Below, in pieces: positions 33,567 through 43,311 of a DNA stretch of 64,000 nucleotides (positions are counted from its first letter, which is position 1; each line of letters starts with the position of its first letter). The notes beneath the pieces are model-generated. The model searched no databases and was not told where the DNA came from. It was given only the letters and a program-made list of their open reading frames with translations. Source of the stretch: Diogma glabrata. Taxonomy: Eukaryota > Arthropoda > Insecta > Diptera > Cylindrotomidae. The stretch spans positions 193,698,322 through 193,762,321 of the forward strand of contig OY856188.1 of NCBI GenBank assembly GCA_963693315.1, written 5' to 3'. A program made the translations under genes and the position numbers.

Positions 33567-34430
33567 AAAATATATTTAAATTTCAAATTTAAGTTACTTA
33601 AAATTAATTAAAATTATTTTCGAAATAAAAACAATTTAATTGTTCTTTTATTATATTAACTTTCGATTTAATTGTATGACAATTTGCATTCCAAATTGTA
33701 ACCCCCAAAATTAATATAACAAGAGAGACGCCATTACATAAAAAAAATTTGGACAACGTAGACCCGAAGCATTCTATTATTGTTTACATTGATTTTATGT
33801 GGTTTTCTTTTGACTTTTCTAAATCAATTTATAAATTCGGGTCTGAAAAGAACAAAAAACAAAAGGTGATGTGAAATATGTTTGTATTAGTGATATTTAA
33901 ATGGCGGTTGTCTACTTTTAAATTTGAAAAATTTCGTATAATAGCATATTATGCAATTGCGTATTGAAATATTTATATTAGTTTCCATTAATTTGTAAAT
34001 AAAATAATTTTGTTTTATTTATCCATATTTGTTTTCAATTTAAATTACTTCATTTTAGAGAAAAGCGTCCTCGTTCTATTCTATGATGCATCTTTTTTCA
34101 TCCACCCAATGAAATATAATATTTTAATTCTAATAAATCCATTTTAGAGTTTTTTTTTTTATTAGGAGTTATTTTATTAAATGTTAGTTACATTATATTG
34201 TATATATAATACAAAACACAATAATTAATTCTTCAAAATTAAACAATTCATAGTTATATAAAAATTGTCGTTAACAAAACGTTTATTTTTTAAATTTTTT
34301 TTGTTAATATTAGTAATGTCAAAAAAATTTACGAAAAAATGCACATTTTTTTTTTATGTAAATCGGAAAAAAAATTGATATTATTACTTATGATAAGAAA
34401 TTTCATCCTGTATATGTTTTTGGTAATTTT
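33567..34430. other. AT-rich DNA, no feature seen
   Basis: Homopolymer-rich sequence; I see no coding or repeat signal. Confidence 0.5.
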
Positions 34431-34645
34431 TACACGTCATTATCACACACTTCATATTTAACGTTTTATTCGTTTGAACCGTTATTTGAATCAGGAAATG
34501 TCATCATTTAATTAATTCAGTAAATTATTTGTGATATAACATCACCCCGATGGAAAATCTCCCATCAAGAATAATATAAGAACTGAATCTAAAAAATTAT
34601 GGTGCAAATTATGAAACATTTTGCAATCCATACAATTTTAGAGCG

Positions 34646-34720
34646 ATCTAGTTTCGAACCAATGAGAAAATTTTAAACTTTTAAAAAGTCTATCATTCTC
34701 ATCGGGCTAGCCGACTAGAT
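34646..34720 (-). ncRNA. Hammerhead motif with broken core, array 2
   Basis: Here the core reads CCGATGA: the U after the first C of CUGAUGA is missing (CATCGGG on the plus strand instead of CATCAGGG). U4 is lost, so cleavage is expected to fail or be poor. The rest of the motif is intact. Confidence 0.8.
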
Positions 34721-34872
34721 AAACTCTACCAAAAAATGTCAACGCTAATGTAAATAACCAAAAATTAGGTTACAACACTAGCGAAGTGTAAAAACAAAAA
34801 ATTTACATAAACATACATTTAATAAATTCAGGTTTAGTCAATTAATTTCTCTGGTGATCACTGTTTTGTCAT

Positions 34873-35131
34873 TGTTTGAGATAATAATTTTCAGTTTAAT
34901 TATTATCTAAACGAAACTCCGGATTGAATTATTTTTATTACAAGATAATTTATTTAATTAATAAATGTAATTCAATTAATCACTAACAAATTTAAAATTC
35001 AAGAAAAAACGTGACTTTCTTTTAAGAAGCAAAAACAGAAGGAGAGATTATATGATTTTGACATTTTAACCTTAACTCAGCAGAACAGCAATATAAAATG
35101 ACTATAGTAGAGAGAACGCCATCTATCAACA
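34873..35131 (-). repeat. Copia 3' LTR
   Basis: 259 bp. On the minus strand it starts TGTTGATAGATGGCG and ends CTCAAACA. It matches the 5' LTR along its length. Confidence 0.95.
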
Positions 35132-35141
35132 CACCTCCTCA
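35132..35141 (-). promoter_or_regulatory. Copia polypurine tract
   Basis: The minus strand reads TGAGGAGGTG directly before the 3' LTR. It overlaps the end of the gag-pol frame. Confidence 0.8.
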
Positions 35142-38100
35142 ATTTAGATTCAGCTCTGCTCTATGTTTCATAAACAAATTTTTTCCAAGAGCTTTTGTCA
35201 TCACGTCTGCTGACTGATTTTCGGACGAGACCTTCTTTAATTCTAATTTTCCTGAAAAAACTTGCTCTCGCAGAAAATGGAACTTCACATCAATGTGTTT
35301 ACTCCTTTTTGTTTCGGACTGACTGGCCACTTGAATGCATCCAGCATTATCTTCAAATAATGGCATTGGTAATGGCACTTCGATTTTTAGATCACAAAGT
35401 ACCTTGTGCAACCAAATCATTTCACAGGTAGCACTTACAGCAGCAACATATTCTGCTTCACAACTTGAAAGTGTGACTATCGGTTGTTTTCGACTTGACC
35501 ACATCACGGTGTTTTCCAAAACCTTCAGAATATAACCAGTGGTTGATTTTCTGTCAGTAGGATCATTTGCCCAATCGGCATCAACAAATCCAACAATCGC
35601 TATCGGATTTCCGGTTTTCTTATACACCAATCCTAGGTCAATTGATCCCTTCACATAACGAACGATTCGTTTTAGATAGTTCCAGTGATTTTCCGTTGCA
35701 TTATCTTGAAAACGACTCAAGTATCCCAATGCATAACAAATATCTGGTCGTGTTCCCAACATTAAGTACATGAGCGACCCAATTAATTCACGGTACGGTT
35801 GATTTGTCTTTTCATGATTTATCGATCCACTCAATTTAAGATTTTGTTCCATTGGAGTAGAGATTTGATTACACGATTCGAAATCAAATCTTTTAAGTAA
35901 TCGTTCGACGTACTGTTGTTGATCAATTTTCAATTCACTTCGATCTTCATTGATTTTAATTCGCAGTCCCATGAAATTCTTTACCGTTCCAAGATCTTTC
36001 ATATTGAACTCATTCGACAATTTATCACGAATTTGATCCAACAACTTTACATTGCTTCCACAAAGCAACATATCATCTACATAGACGACCAAATATACGA
36101 CATCATCACCATAAAATACTGTGTACAAACAATAATCAGATTTTGACTGTTCAAATCCCAATTTCACCATGAAATCGTGAAATCGTTTGTTCCAACATCG
36201 AGGCGATTGTTTCAATCCATACAGGGATTTGCGTAATTTTAGAACACTTCCATTTTTAATATTTATTCCTTGTGGTGGTTGCAGATAAACATCTTCATGT
36301 AGGTCTCCGTTCAAGAACGCTGTTGTCACATCAAGGTGACGAAAAATAAATCCCTTTTGAATACCGATCGCAAGTAGAAGGCGAACAGTTGACATTCGTG
36401 CAACTGGTGCATATGTCTCAGAGTAGTCAATTCCCTTCTTTTGCATGTAGCCACGAGCCACGAGTCGTGCTTTGAATTGAGTTGGATTTCCGTTTTCGTC
36501 AAACTTTCTTTTGAAAATCCATTTCGTGCCAATTTTCTTCACGTTGCCAGGATCATCAACAACATCCCATGTTTTGTTCTCTTCGAGTGAACAAATTTCA
36601 TCATTGATTGCAGATTTCCATTGCATTTCATCTGATCTTCCTTTTACATCATCATACTTTGATGGAGCATCATTCACGACAGTTTCCACCATTAGAGCGA
36701 TGTAAATCTGGTAATCTTCTTGCCAAGCCGGTGGTTTCACATTACGCTGAGGTCGGTTAGAAATCACAGGTGCAGTCTCATCTTGAGAATTAAGATCCGC
36801 TTCAGAATCACCAGCGCTCGCATACTCATCGTCTGACACATTTGGTGTCACTGTGTGATCGTCGTTTTGTTTTTCAGATGTAACTTCAATTTTTACAATT
36901 CGAGATGGACGACTGAAATTTTCTTCGTTAAATTTTACATCGCGTGAAAACACTACTGTTTGTCTTTCAGTATCCCATAAACGATAACCGTTTATTCCAT
37001 AACCAACAAAAATATACTCACGTGCGCGATCATCAAGTTTCTGTCTTAATTGTTTCGGAATGACAGCAAATGCTTGACATCCAAACACCCTTAAATTCGA
37101 CAAATTTGGTTTCTGACCAAACCAAGCTTCGAATGGTGTTTTGCCTTCAATTGCAACTGTCGGACTACGATTCGTTAGATATACGGCAACATTCAATGCT
37201 TCATTCCACAAACATTTTTCAAGACCAGCATCCAACAACATGGCACGGGTTTTTTCAGCTAGCGTGCGATTCATGCGTTCTGAAACTCCATTTAGTTCCG
37301 GTGTGTAGGGCGGTATGAACTCGATTTTTACACCAGTTTTCACACAAAACTTCTTTAAATCATTACTTCGATATTCACCCCCATTATCACAACGTAATCG
37401 CTTCATTTTGACATTGAAGTGTGTAGTTGCCATCGCGTGATATTCGAGAAACTTCTCGACTACTTCATCTTTGGATTTCATCAAGTACACAACGGTCATA
37501 TGTGTGTAGTCATCTATGAATGTGACAAAATACTTGTCACCGTCAACACTAGCAGGAGTTATTGGTCCACACACATCAGTATGAACGAGCATTAAGGGTC
37601 GTTCCGATCTTGATCGTGTTTTTAAAAATGGTGGGCGACACATCTTTGCTTTTGTGCATTCAACACAGAAAGGCAAAACAGTAGATATCGCATCCGATAC
37701 ACCAGTTACCATATTTTCCTTCACTAGTTTGCATACGTTATTCATTTGCAAGTGACCAAGTCGCCGATGCCAAATTTCATTTGCATGCATTTGCGTCATC
37801 GACACATGAATGTCAGCTTCACTTGTCACATTGATTTTTAACCAAAATATGCCGTTTAACATTTCAGCCTTCGCAAAAACTTCACCATTGTACGATATCT
37901 CCGCAGTATTTTCATTAAAATTAACACGGTTACCCTTCTCGGTTAATCGTCGTACTGAAATTAAGTTGTGTTTCAAACCAGGTACATAAATTACACCATT
38001 CAATTTTACATTCACCTCCCCTCCATTGACATGGGTGGTACCATTTAGAAAACCTCCCCTGGTTGCAAGCAATTTCTCACCATCCTTCGCAATTGTGATG

Positions 38101-39011
38101 CTAATAGGTGTCTGAAGTTTACTTGAGCATGTCATTAAATTTTCATCATTGATCATATGCTCCGAACAGCCAGAATCAAGCACGAACAGCGATCCTTCGT
38201 CTTGAGTTTTTGTCGATATCATTGAAAAAGCATTATTTTTCTGTGTATTCGCTATTGATGCACTTCCACCTGAAGCGCCACTTTGCTTCTTGGGACATCC
38301 ATTCTGCAAATGATTTGGTGAACCACAGGTATAACATCTTCGTTGCGGTTTACTTTCATTTTTCTTCTTTTTCCTTGTCGAATTACTTCTATTCGTATTC
38401 ATTGCAATAGAACCTGCTTCATTGTTTACAACAACGGTTGACTTTTGAACGAGACGTACCTCCTCTTCAAGAAGTCGAGTTTTGACCTTCGTTAACGTGA
38501 GATTATCTTCATCAAGTGTTTCCAGTGCCGAAATTACTGGACGATACATCTCTGGCATGAGAATCATTAAACGAACAATCACATTACTGTCATCAAATTT
38601 TTCGCCTGCATTTTTTAATTCACGAATTAAACGTTCAAATCTGGTGAAAAATGACAATAACTTTTCATTTGCTTCAAGCTTCAAATTGTGCAATTCCAAT
38701 GTTAGATAAACTCGCTTTGCAATACTTGGCCGGTTGTATGTATTGTTGATTTTTTGCCACATAGCATAACTTGTTTTACATTCGCGTGTAATCTCAAGTA
38801 AATCATCACTAATACTACGAATCACCAACGACTTTGCTGTACGGTCTTTCTTTAGCCATTCTGGTTTGACAATTTCTGTAGCTTCCGGTTCTGTTGTCAC
38901 TAAATCGAGTAATTCCTTTTCCGAAAGTATAAATTCCATGCGATATGCCCATTCTGTGTAATTTGAACCATCAAATTGCTTAATTCCCAATTTTTCAACG
39001 TTATCAGCCAT
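35139..39011 (-). CDS. Copia Gag-Pol polyprotein, 1290 aa, intact
   Basis: This is a single frame from ATG at 39011 with no stops. Gag (residues 1-200) has a UBN2-like capsid block. The zinc knuckle CYTCGSPNHLQNGC is at 226-239. The aspartic protease active site DSG is at 279. The pre-integrase HRRLGH is at 415-420. The integrase triad is D479, D542, E578. The RT has D894 (HLDVTTAFL) and YVDD at 977-980. RNase H has D1144, E1185 or E1187, and D1221. All catalytic residues expected of Ty1/copia pol are present and in order (PR-IN-RT-RH). Length is normal for one-frame Copia elements. The protein would assemble particles, copy the RNA and integrate the DNA, so this copy may be autonomous. Confidence 0.97.
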   Translation of the reverse strand: MADNVEKLGIKQFDGSNYTEWAYRMEFILSEKELLDLVTTEPEATEIVKPEWLKKDRTAKSLVIRSISDDLLEITRECKTSYAMWQKINNTYNRPSIAKRVYLTLELHNLKLEANEKLLSFFTRFERLIRELKNAGEKFDDSNVIVRLMILMPEMYRPVISALETLDEDNLTLTKVKTRLLEEEVRLVQKSTVVVNNEAGSIAMNTNRSNSTRKKKKNESKPQRRCYTCGSPNHLQNGCPKKQSGASGGSASIANTQKNNAFSMISTKTQDEGSLFVLDSGCSEHMINDENLMTCSSKLQTPISITIAKDGEKLLATRGGFLNGTTHVNGGEVNVKLNGVIYVPGLKHNLISVRRLTEKGNRVNFNENTAEISYNGEVFAKAEMLNGIFWLKINVTSEADIHVSMTQMHANEIWHRRLGHLQMNNVCKLVKENMVTGVSDAISTVLPFCVECTKAKMCRPPFLKTRSRSERPLMLVHTDVCGPITPASVDGDKYFVTFIDDYTHMTVVYLMKSKDEVVEKFLEYHAMATTHFNVKMKRLRCDNGGEYRSNDLKKFCVKTGVKIEFIPPYTPELNGVSERMNRTLAEKTRAMLLDAGLEKCLWNEALNVAVYLTNRSPTVAIEGKTPFEAWFGQKPNLSNLRVFGCQAFAVIPKQLRQKLDDRAREYIFVGYGINGYRLWDTERQTVVFSRDVKFNEENFSRPSRIVKIEVTSEKQNDDHTVTPNVSDDEYASAGDSEADLNSQDETAPVISNRPQRNVKPPAWQEDYQIYIALMVETVVNDAPSKYDDVKGRSDEMQWKSAINDEICSLEENKTWDVVDDPGNVKKIGTKWIFKRKFDENGNPTQFKARLVARGYMQKKGIDYSETYAPVARMSTVRLLLAIGIQKGFIFRHLDVTTAFLNGDLHEDVYLQPPQGINIKNGSVLKLRKSLYGLKQSPRCWNKRFHDFMVKLGFEQSKSDYCLYTVFYGDDVVYLVVYVDDMLLCGSNVKLLDQIRDKLSNEFNMKDLGTVKNFMGLRIKINEDRSELKIDQQQYVERLLKRFDFESCNQISTPMEQNLKLSGSINHEKTNQPYRELIGSLMYLMLGTRPDICYALGYLSRFQDNATENHWNYLKRIVRYVKGSIDLGLVYKKTGNPIAIVGFVDADWANDPTDRKSTTGYILKVLENTVMWSSRKQPIVTLSSCEAEYVAAVSATCEMIWLHKVLCDLKIEVPLPMPLFEDNAGCIQVASQSETKRSKHIDVKFHFLREQVFSGKLELKKVSSENQSADVMTKALGKNLFMKHRAELNLN

Positions 39012-39020
39012 CTTTTACTG

Positions 39021-39037
39021 AGCTGGGGTCCACAACC
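39021..39037 (-). promoter_or_regulatory. Copia primer-binding site
   Basis: Just inside the 5' LTR the minus strand reads GGTTGTGGACCCCAGCT. It resembles the GGTTATGGGCCCAGT site of Drosophila copia, which is primed by an internal piece of initiator tRNA-Met. Assignment by analogy. Confidence 0.65.
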
Positions 39038-39296
39038 TGTTTGAGATAATAATTTTCAGTTTAATTATTATCTAAACGAAACTCCGGATTGAATTATTTT
39101 TATTACAAGATAATTTATTTAATTAATAAATGTAATTCAATTAATCACTAACAAATTTAAAATTCAAGAAAAAACGTGACTTTCTTTTAAGAAGCAAAAA
39201 CAGAAGGAGAGATTATATGATTTTGACATTTTAACCTTAACTCAGCAGAACAGCAATATAAAATGACTATAGTAGAGAGAACGCCATCTATCAACA
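39038..39296 (-). repeat. Copia 5' LTR (promoter side)
   Basis: 259 bp; drives the minus-strand gag-pol. No TATA box could be pinned with certainty. Confidence 0.95.
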
Positions 39297-39527
39297 GTCA
39301 TACTCTAGACATTCTAGTATTGAATAACAAACTTGTATCTGTGAGAAGAAGATGACTAGTCTTCACCTGTGTCTATTGACACATGATCAACAATTAATTC
39401 AGTAAATTATTTGTGATATAACATCACCCCGATGGAAAATCTCCCATCAAGAATAATATAAGAACTGAATCTAAAAAATTATGGTGCAAATTATGAAACA
39501 TTTTGCAATCCATACAATTTTAGAGCG

Positions 39528-39603
39528 ATCTAGTTTCGAACCAATGAGAAAATTTTAAACTTTAAAAAAGTTTATCATTCTCATCAGGGCTAGCCGACTA
39601 GAT
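39528..39603 (-). ncRNA. Hammerhead ribozyme motif, array 2
   Basis: 76 nt, intact CTGATGA and GAAA cores, GTC triplet and stem III. Confidence 0.85.
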
Positions 39604-39981
39604 AAACTCTACCAAAAAATGTCAACGCTAATGTATATAACCAAAAATTAGGTTACAACACTAGCGAAGTGTAAAAACAAAAAATTTACATAAACATACA
39701 TTTAATAAATTCAGGTTTAGTCAATTAATTTCTCTGGTGATCACTGTTTTGTCATACTCTAGACATTCTAGTATTGAATAACAAACTTGTATCTGTGAGA
39801 AGAAGATGACTAGTCTTCACCTGTGTCTATTGACACATGATCAACAATTAATTCAGTAAATTATTTGTGATATAACATCACCCCGATGGAAAATCTCCCA
39901 TCAAGAATAATATAAGAACTGAATCTAAAAAATTATGGTGCAAATTATGAAACATTTTGCAATCCATACAATTTTAGAGCG

Positions 39982-40057
39982 ATCTAGTTTCGAACCAATG
40001 AGAAAATTTTAAACTTTAAAAAAGTCTATCATTCTCATCAGGGCTAGCCGACTAGAT
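39982..40057 (-). ncRNA. Hammerhead ribozyme motif, array 2
   Basis: 76 nt, intact core. One stem II base differs (TAGACTTT for TAAACTTT), which keeps a G-U pair. Confidence 0.85.
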
Positions 40058-40435
40058 AAACTCTACCAAAAAATGTCAACGCTAATGTATATAACCAAAA
40101 ATTAGGTTACAACACTAGCGAAGTGTAAAAACAAAAAATTTACATAAACATACATTTAATAAATTCAGGTTTAGTCAATTAATTTCTCTGGTGATCACTG
40201 TTTTGTCATACTCTAGACATTCTAGTATTGAATAACAAACTTGTATCTGTGAGAAGAAGATGACTAGTCTTCACCTGTGTCTATTGACACATGATCAACA
40301 ATTAATTCAGTAAATTATTTGTGATATAACATCACCCCGATGGAAAATCTCCCATCAAGAATAATATAAGAACTGAATCTAAAAAATTATGGTGCAAATT
40401 ATGAAACATTTTGCAATCCATACAATTTTAGAGCG

Positions 40436-40511
40436 ATCTAGTTTCGAACCAATGAGAAAATTTTAAACTTTAAAAAAGTTTATCATTCTCATCAGGGCTA
40501 GCCGACTAGAT
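40436..40511 (-). ncRNA. Hammerhead ribozyme motif, array 2
   Basis: 76 nt, intact core, 454 bases after the previous motif. Confidence 0.85.
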
Positions 40512-40889
40512 AAACTCTACCAAAAAATGTCAACGCTAATGTATATAACCAAAAATTAGGTTACAACACTAGCGAAGTGTAAAAACAAAAAATTTACATA
40601 AACATACATTTAATAAATTCAGGTTTAGTCAATTAATTTCTCTGGTGATCACTGTTTTGTCATACTCTAGACATTCTAGTATTGAATAACAAACTTGTAT
40701 CTGTGAGAAGAAGATGACTAGTCTTCACCTGTGTCTATTGACACATGATCAACAATTAATTCAGTAAATTATTTGTGATATAACATCACCCCGATGGAAA
40801 ATCTCCCATCAAGAATAATATAAGAACTGAATCTAAAAAATTATGGTGCAAATTATGAAACATTTTGCAATCCATACAATTTTAGAGCG

Positions 40890-40965
40890 ATCTAGTTTCG
40901 AACCAATGAGAAAATTTTAAACTTTAAAAAAGTCTATCATTCTCATCAGGGCTAGCCGACTAGAT
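40890..40965 (-). ncRNA. Hammerhead ribozyme motif, array 2, last
   Basis: 76 nt, intact core, with the TAGACTTT stem II variant. Confidence 0.85.
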
Positions 40966-41500
40966 AAACTCTACCAAAAAATGTCAACGTTAATGTATAT
41001 AACCAAAAATTAGGTTACAACACTAGCGAAGTGTAAAAACAGATTTTTAGATTCAGTTCTTATGTCATCATTTACATTGATGATATTTTAATTCCAACGA
41101 TATCAATAGATGAACATTTTGAAGCATTACGCAGTCTTCGATTTGTTTAGAAAAAAGAGAAAAAATAAAGATTCATTTGATGCAAAACGAAAACCTGCAT
41201 ACGAATATAAAGTAGGTGAGATAGTTTTAATAAAAAATATCACCAATGAAACAGGTCTTAGTCAGAAGTTTTTACCTAAATATAGAGGTCCGTATACAGT
41301 CACTGCTATACTAACAGGCGACATGTTTGTTATTGAAGATTTACCTGGGCAAAGGCTCTCGAATAAACCATTCCATGGTGTGTTCGCCGCTTTTAATATG
41401 AAACCATTTAACAGAAAACACGATTATGCAATCGAGGACGATTGTTGTGTCAGAATGGTGTCAGAATAGTAACCTGAGTTCTAATAAATTTAAATAAATA

Positions 41501-42280
41501 GGAGTGCGTTCGAGAACTTAATGAGATCTCATTTTCATTAAATATTTAATGAACCAATCAAAAAACGCGATGTTCATTTAGTATTCGAACGAATTTCATT
41601 TAATGCATATAATGTCAAATTTGAAAAATTTTGACACTTCTATGAATAAACAAACGAAATTTTGGAGTATAAAAGTTATAATCAAATTAAAATCTTACTC
41701 CTTGTTAATGCATTATTTTTCAATTACTTCCGTCGTAATTAAATTTATTTTAAAAATTTTCAAAAACAAATTGAATTTTAAGATTATAACTAACTCGAAA
41801 ACTTTAAGGAATCTGCAGTTTGAGACTGGTGAGTGAATTGGTTGCAAAAACTTATTCATTAATTTTATTTTCAATCGTTAAATGTAATTGGTAATAGGAG
41901 CTGTTGGTTTTATCTCTCACTAATTTCAAAATTTTCATCCATTTTGTTTGTATTTTTCAATTGAGAATTAATTATTATATATAAATTAATTCCTTAATTC
42001 ATTATAATACAATTAATTCGTAATACCCAATTTGCTAAATTAATTAAAAATTATAAAACAAAATTTTACGGTTTTCGATTTGAAATTTTTTTAAATAAAA
42101 AACTTCATTAAAACTTAAATATGCTATTTACTGCATTTAAAATTAAATGAAAAGAGGCGTGGTTTCATTAAATGAAAATTTAAATGAAATCGGTTTTTCA
42201 AGTTCTCGAACGCTGTCATCTGTCATTCATTAAATGATTCATTAAATGGTTAATATCTCATTTAGTAATCGAACGCACTC
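41501..42280. mobile_element. 780-bp MITE with TA duplication
   Basis: The ends GGAGTGCGTTCGA and TCGAACGCACTC face each other and are flanked by TA. Further mirrored blocks (AATGAGATCTCATT, CATTTAATGAA) extend the inverted repeats. A 77-codon frame inside (41603-41836) resembles nothing known. Confidence 0.75.
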
Positions 42281-42397
42281 TAGTATAACTGTCAAATGTT
42301 AGTAAGCATCAATTTATAATTTTTATATTTGTCCAGTAGATGTCGAAGACATCGATTAAATGAAATATTGTGAACTTACAACAATTATTCTAACAAG

Positions 42398-42510
42398 CTT
42401 TCTTGTTCTTGTGAAAATGTATTTGAGGCAGCACATTGGTTTTCCATTATTGTAAAAAGCTTTCTTGTTATTATTTGTGAAATTGTATTGAGGCAGCACA
42501 TTGGTTTTCC
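42398..42510. repeat. Two-copy ~60-bp direct repeat
   Basis: AAGCTTTCTTGTT followed by TATT.GAGGCAGCACATTGGTTTTCC occurs twice. Confidence 0.85.
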
Positions 42511-42538
42511 TGAAAATAAAATAAATAAAAATAAATGA

Positions 42539-42705
42539 ATTGTTTGATTTAAAAGATGAGTTTATTTAATAAAAACGGAGATTACTACATTAATTATTTG
42601 ATTTAAAAGATGAGTTTATTTAATGAAAAAACGGAGATAACTACAATTAGTTGTTTGATTTAAAAAGATGAGTTTATTTAATGAAAACGGAGATTACTAC
42701 AATAA
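42539..42705. repeat. Three-copy ~58-bp direct repeat
   Basis: TTTGATTTAAAAGATGAGTT followed by TATTTAATGAAAACGGAGAT and ACTACAAT occurs three times, with small indels. Confidence 0.9.
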
Positions 42706-43311
42706 AGAAACCCTATTTACCAAGGAGACCAAACTGCTACTTCTTTTCTACGATAGAAGTTATTCCTTTTTTGTATTGTGGTTCAAAGAATAATAGCTCA
42801 ACTGTCGAGATTCAAACGAATTTAGTACTCTTTAAAACAGTCATTTCTAATTTTTCCAAGATTTTTCTTGAGAAAATCAATTTAATTTTTTTATTATTTA
42901 ATAACTTATTTCTTCAGTTTTATGCTTTTTATTGTGATTGTTAGATTTAAAAGGTAAAAATCTGTATTAAATTTTTTAACAAATATGGATTATAAGCCCG
43001 TTTACACAGAAAATTTAGTACAACTTATCTATTCTAGCCAGCTTCACATCAATTCTTATGTCAAAAAAAAATTCTGTTATTCTCTACTTTGTAGTTGTCA
43101 AAATTTCATAAACACAAAAGTGAAATAAAAAAATTGTTTTTCTTTGTTATACGAAATAAAAAGTAAATATATTGTTATAAACGATTGTGTTGAATTGTGA
43201 AATATTATCAATAATAGTTTTAGCTATAGTGATTTATGTAAATAATAACATAATGAAGGAATATTTACTTTAAAACAATAGAGAATAAAGTGAGGTTATA
43301 TATTTAATATA
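42706..43311 (+). promoter_or_regulatory. Upstream region of Smg1
   Basis: About 600 AT-rich bases between the repeats and the Smg1 ATG must hold the 5' UTR and probably the promoter. I see no convincing TATA box or initiator. An in-frame TGA lies about 21 bases before the ATG, so translation cannot start further upstream without splicing. Confidence 0.4.

Larger units (their letters stand above)
34873..39296 (-). mobile_element. Full-length Copia LTR retrotransposon, apparently intact
   Basis: Two 259-bp LTRs (34873-35131 and 39038-39296) read the same base for base by eye. They end in TG/CA and flank a single open gag-pol frame on the minus strand. The target duplication GTCAT (34868-34872 and 39297-39301) is perfect and lies inside a unit of array 2. 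A primer site and a purine tract are in the right places. Matching LTRs, which are copied from one template at insertion, mean the insertion is recent. Confidence 0.97.
34511..41063 (-). mobile_element. Array 2 of the 455-bp hammerhead repeat, with Copia inserted
   Basis: About five units in a single orientation (34511-34872, then 39302-41063), opposite to the ribozyme strand, are interrupted by a Copia element. The block is flanked by GTCATCATTTA at 34500-34510 and 41064-41074. It begins ATTAATTCAG and ends with a ~22-base inverted scrap TTTTTAGATTCAGTTCTTAT, the same end as array 1. Unit spacing is 454 bases. It has its own diagnostic bases relative to array 1 (GAAACATTTT for GAAACTTTTT; TATCTGTGAGAAG for TATCGGTGAGAGG; CACCTGTG for CACTTGTG). 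Confidence 0.93.
34431..41469 (+). pseudogene. Ty3/gypsy pol fragment split by array 2
   Basis: The left flank (to 34510) and the right flank (from 41064) join in frame across the 11-bp duplication to give FESGNVIIYIDDILIPT, an RT catalytic block with YIDD. A short run later the frame changes to 41110-41469. That segment reads as the end of integrase: RKPAYEYKVGEIVLIKNI, then KFLPKYRGPYTVTAIL. RNase H and most of integrase are deleted between them. Array 2 therefore landed in the YIDD codons. Confidence 0.7.

Noticed and set aside
34873..39296. A host gene encoding a 1290-aa protein
   Set aside because: The Gag-PR-IN-RT-RH order and flanking LTRs show it is a Copia element.
41603..41836. A 77-codon open frame inside the 780-bp MITE
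   Set aside because: Low-complexity Lys/Ile/Asn-rich sequence with no domain; chance frame in AT-rich DNA.
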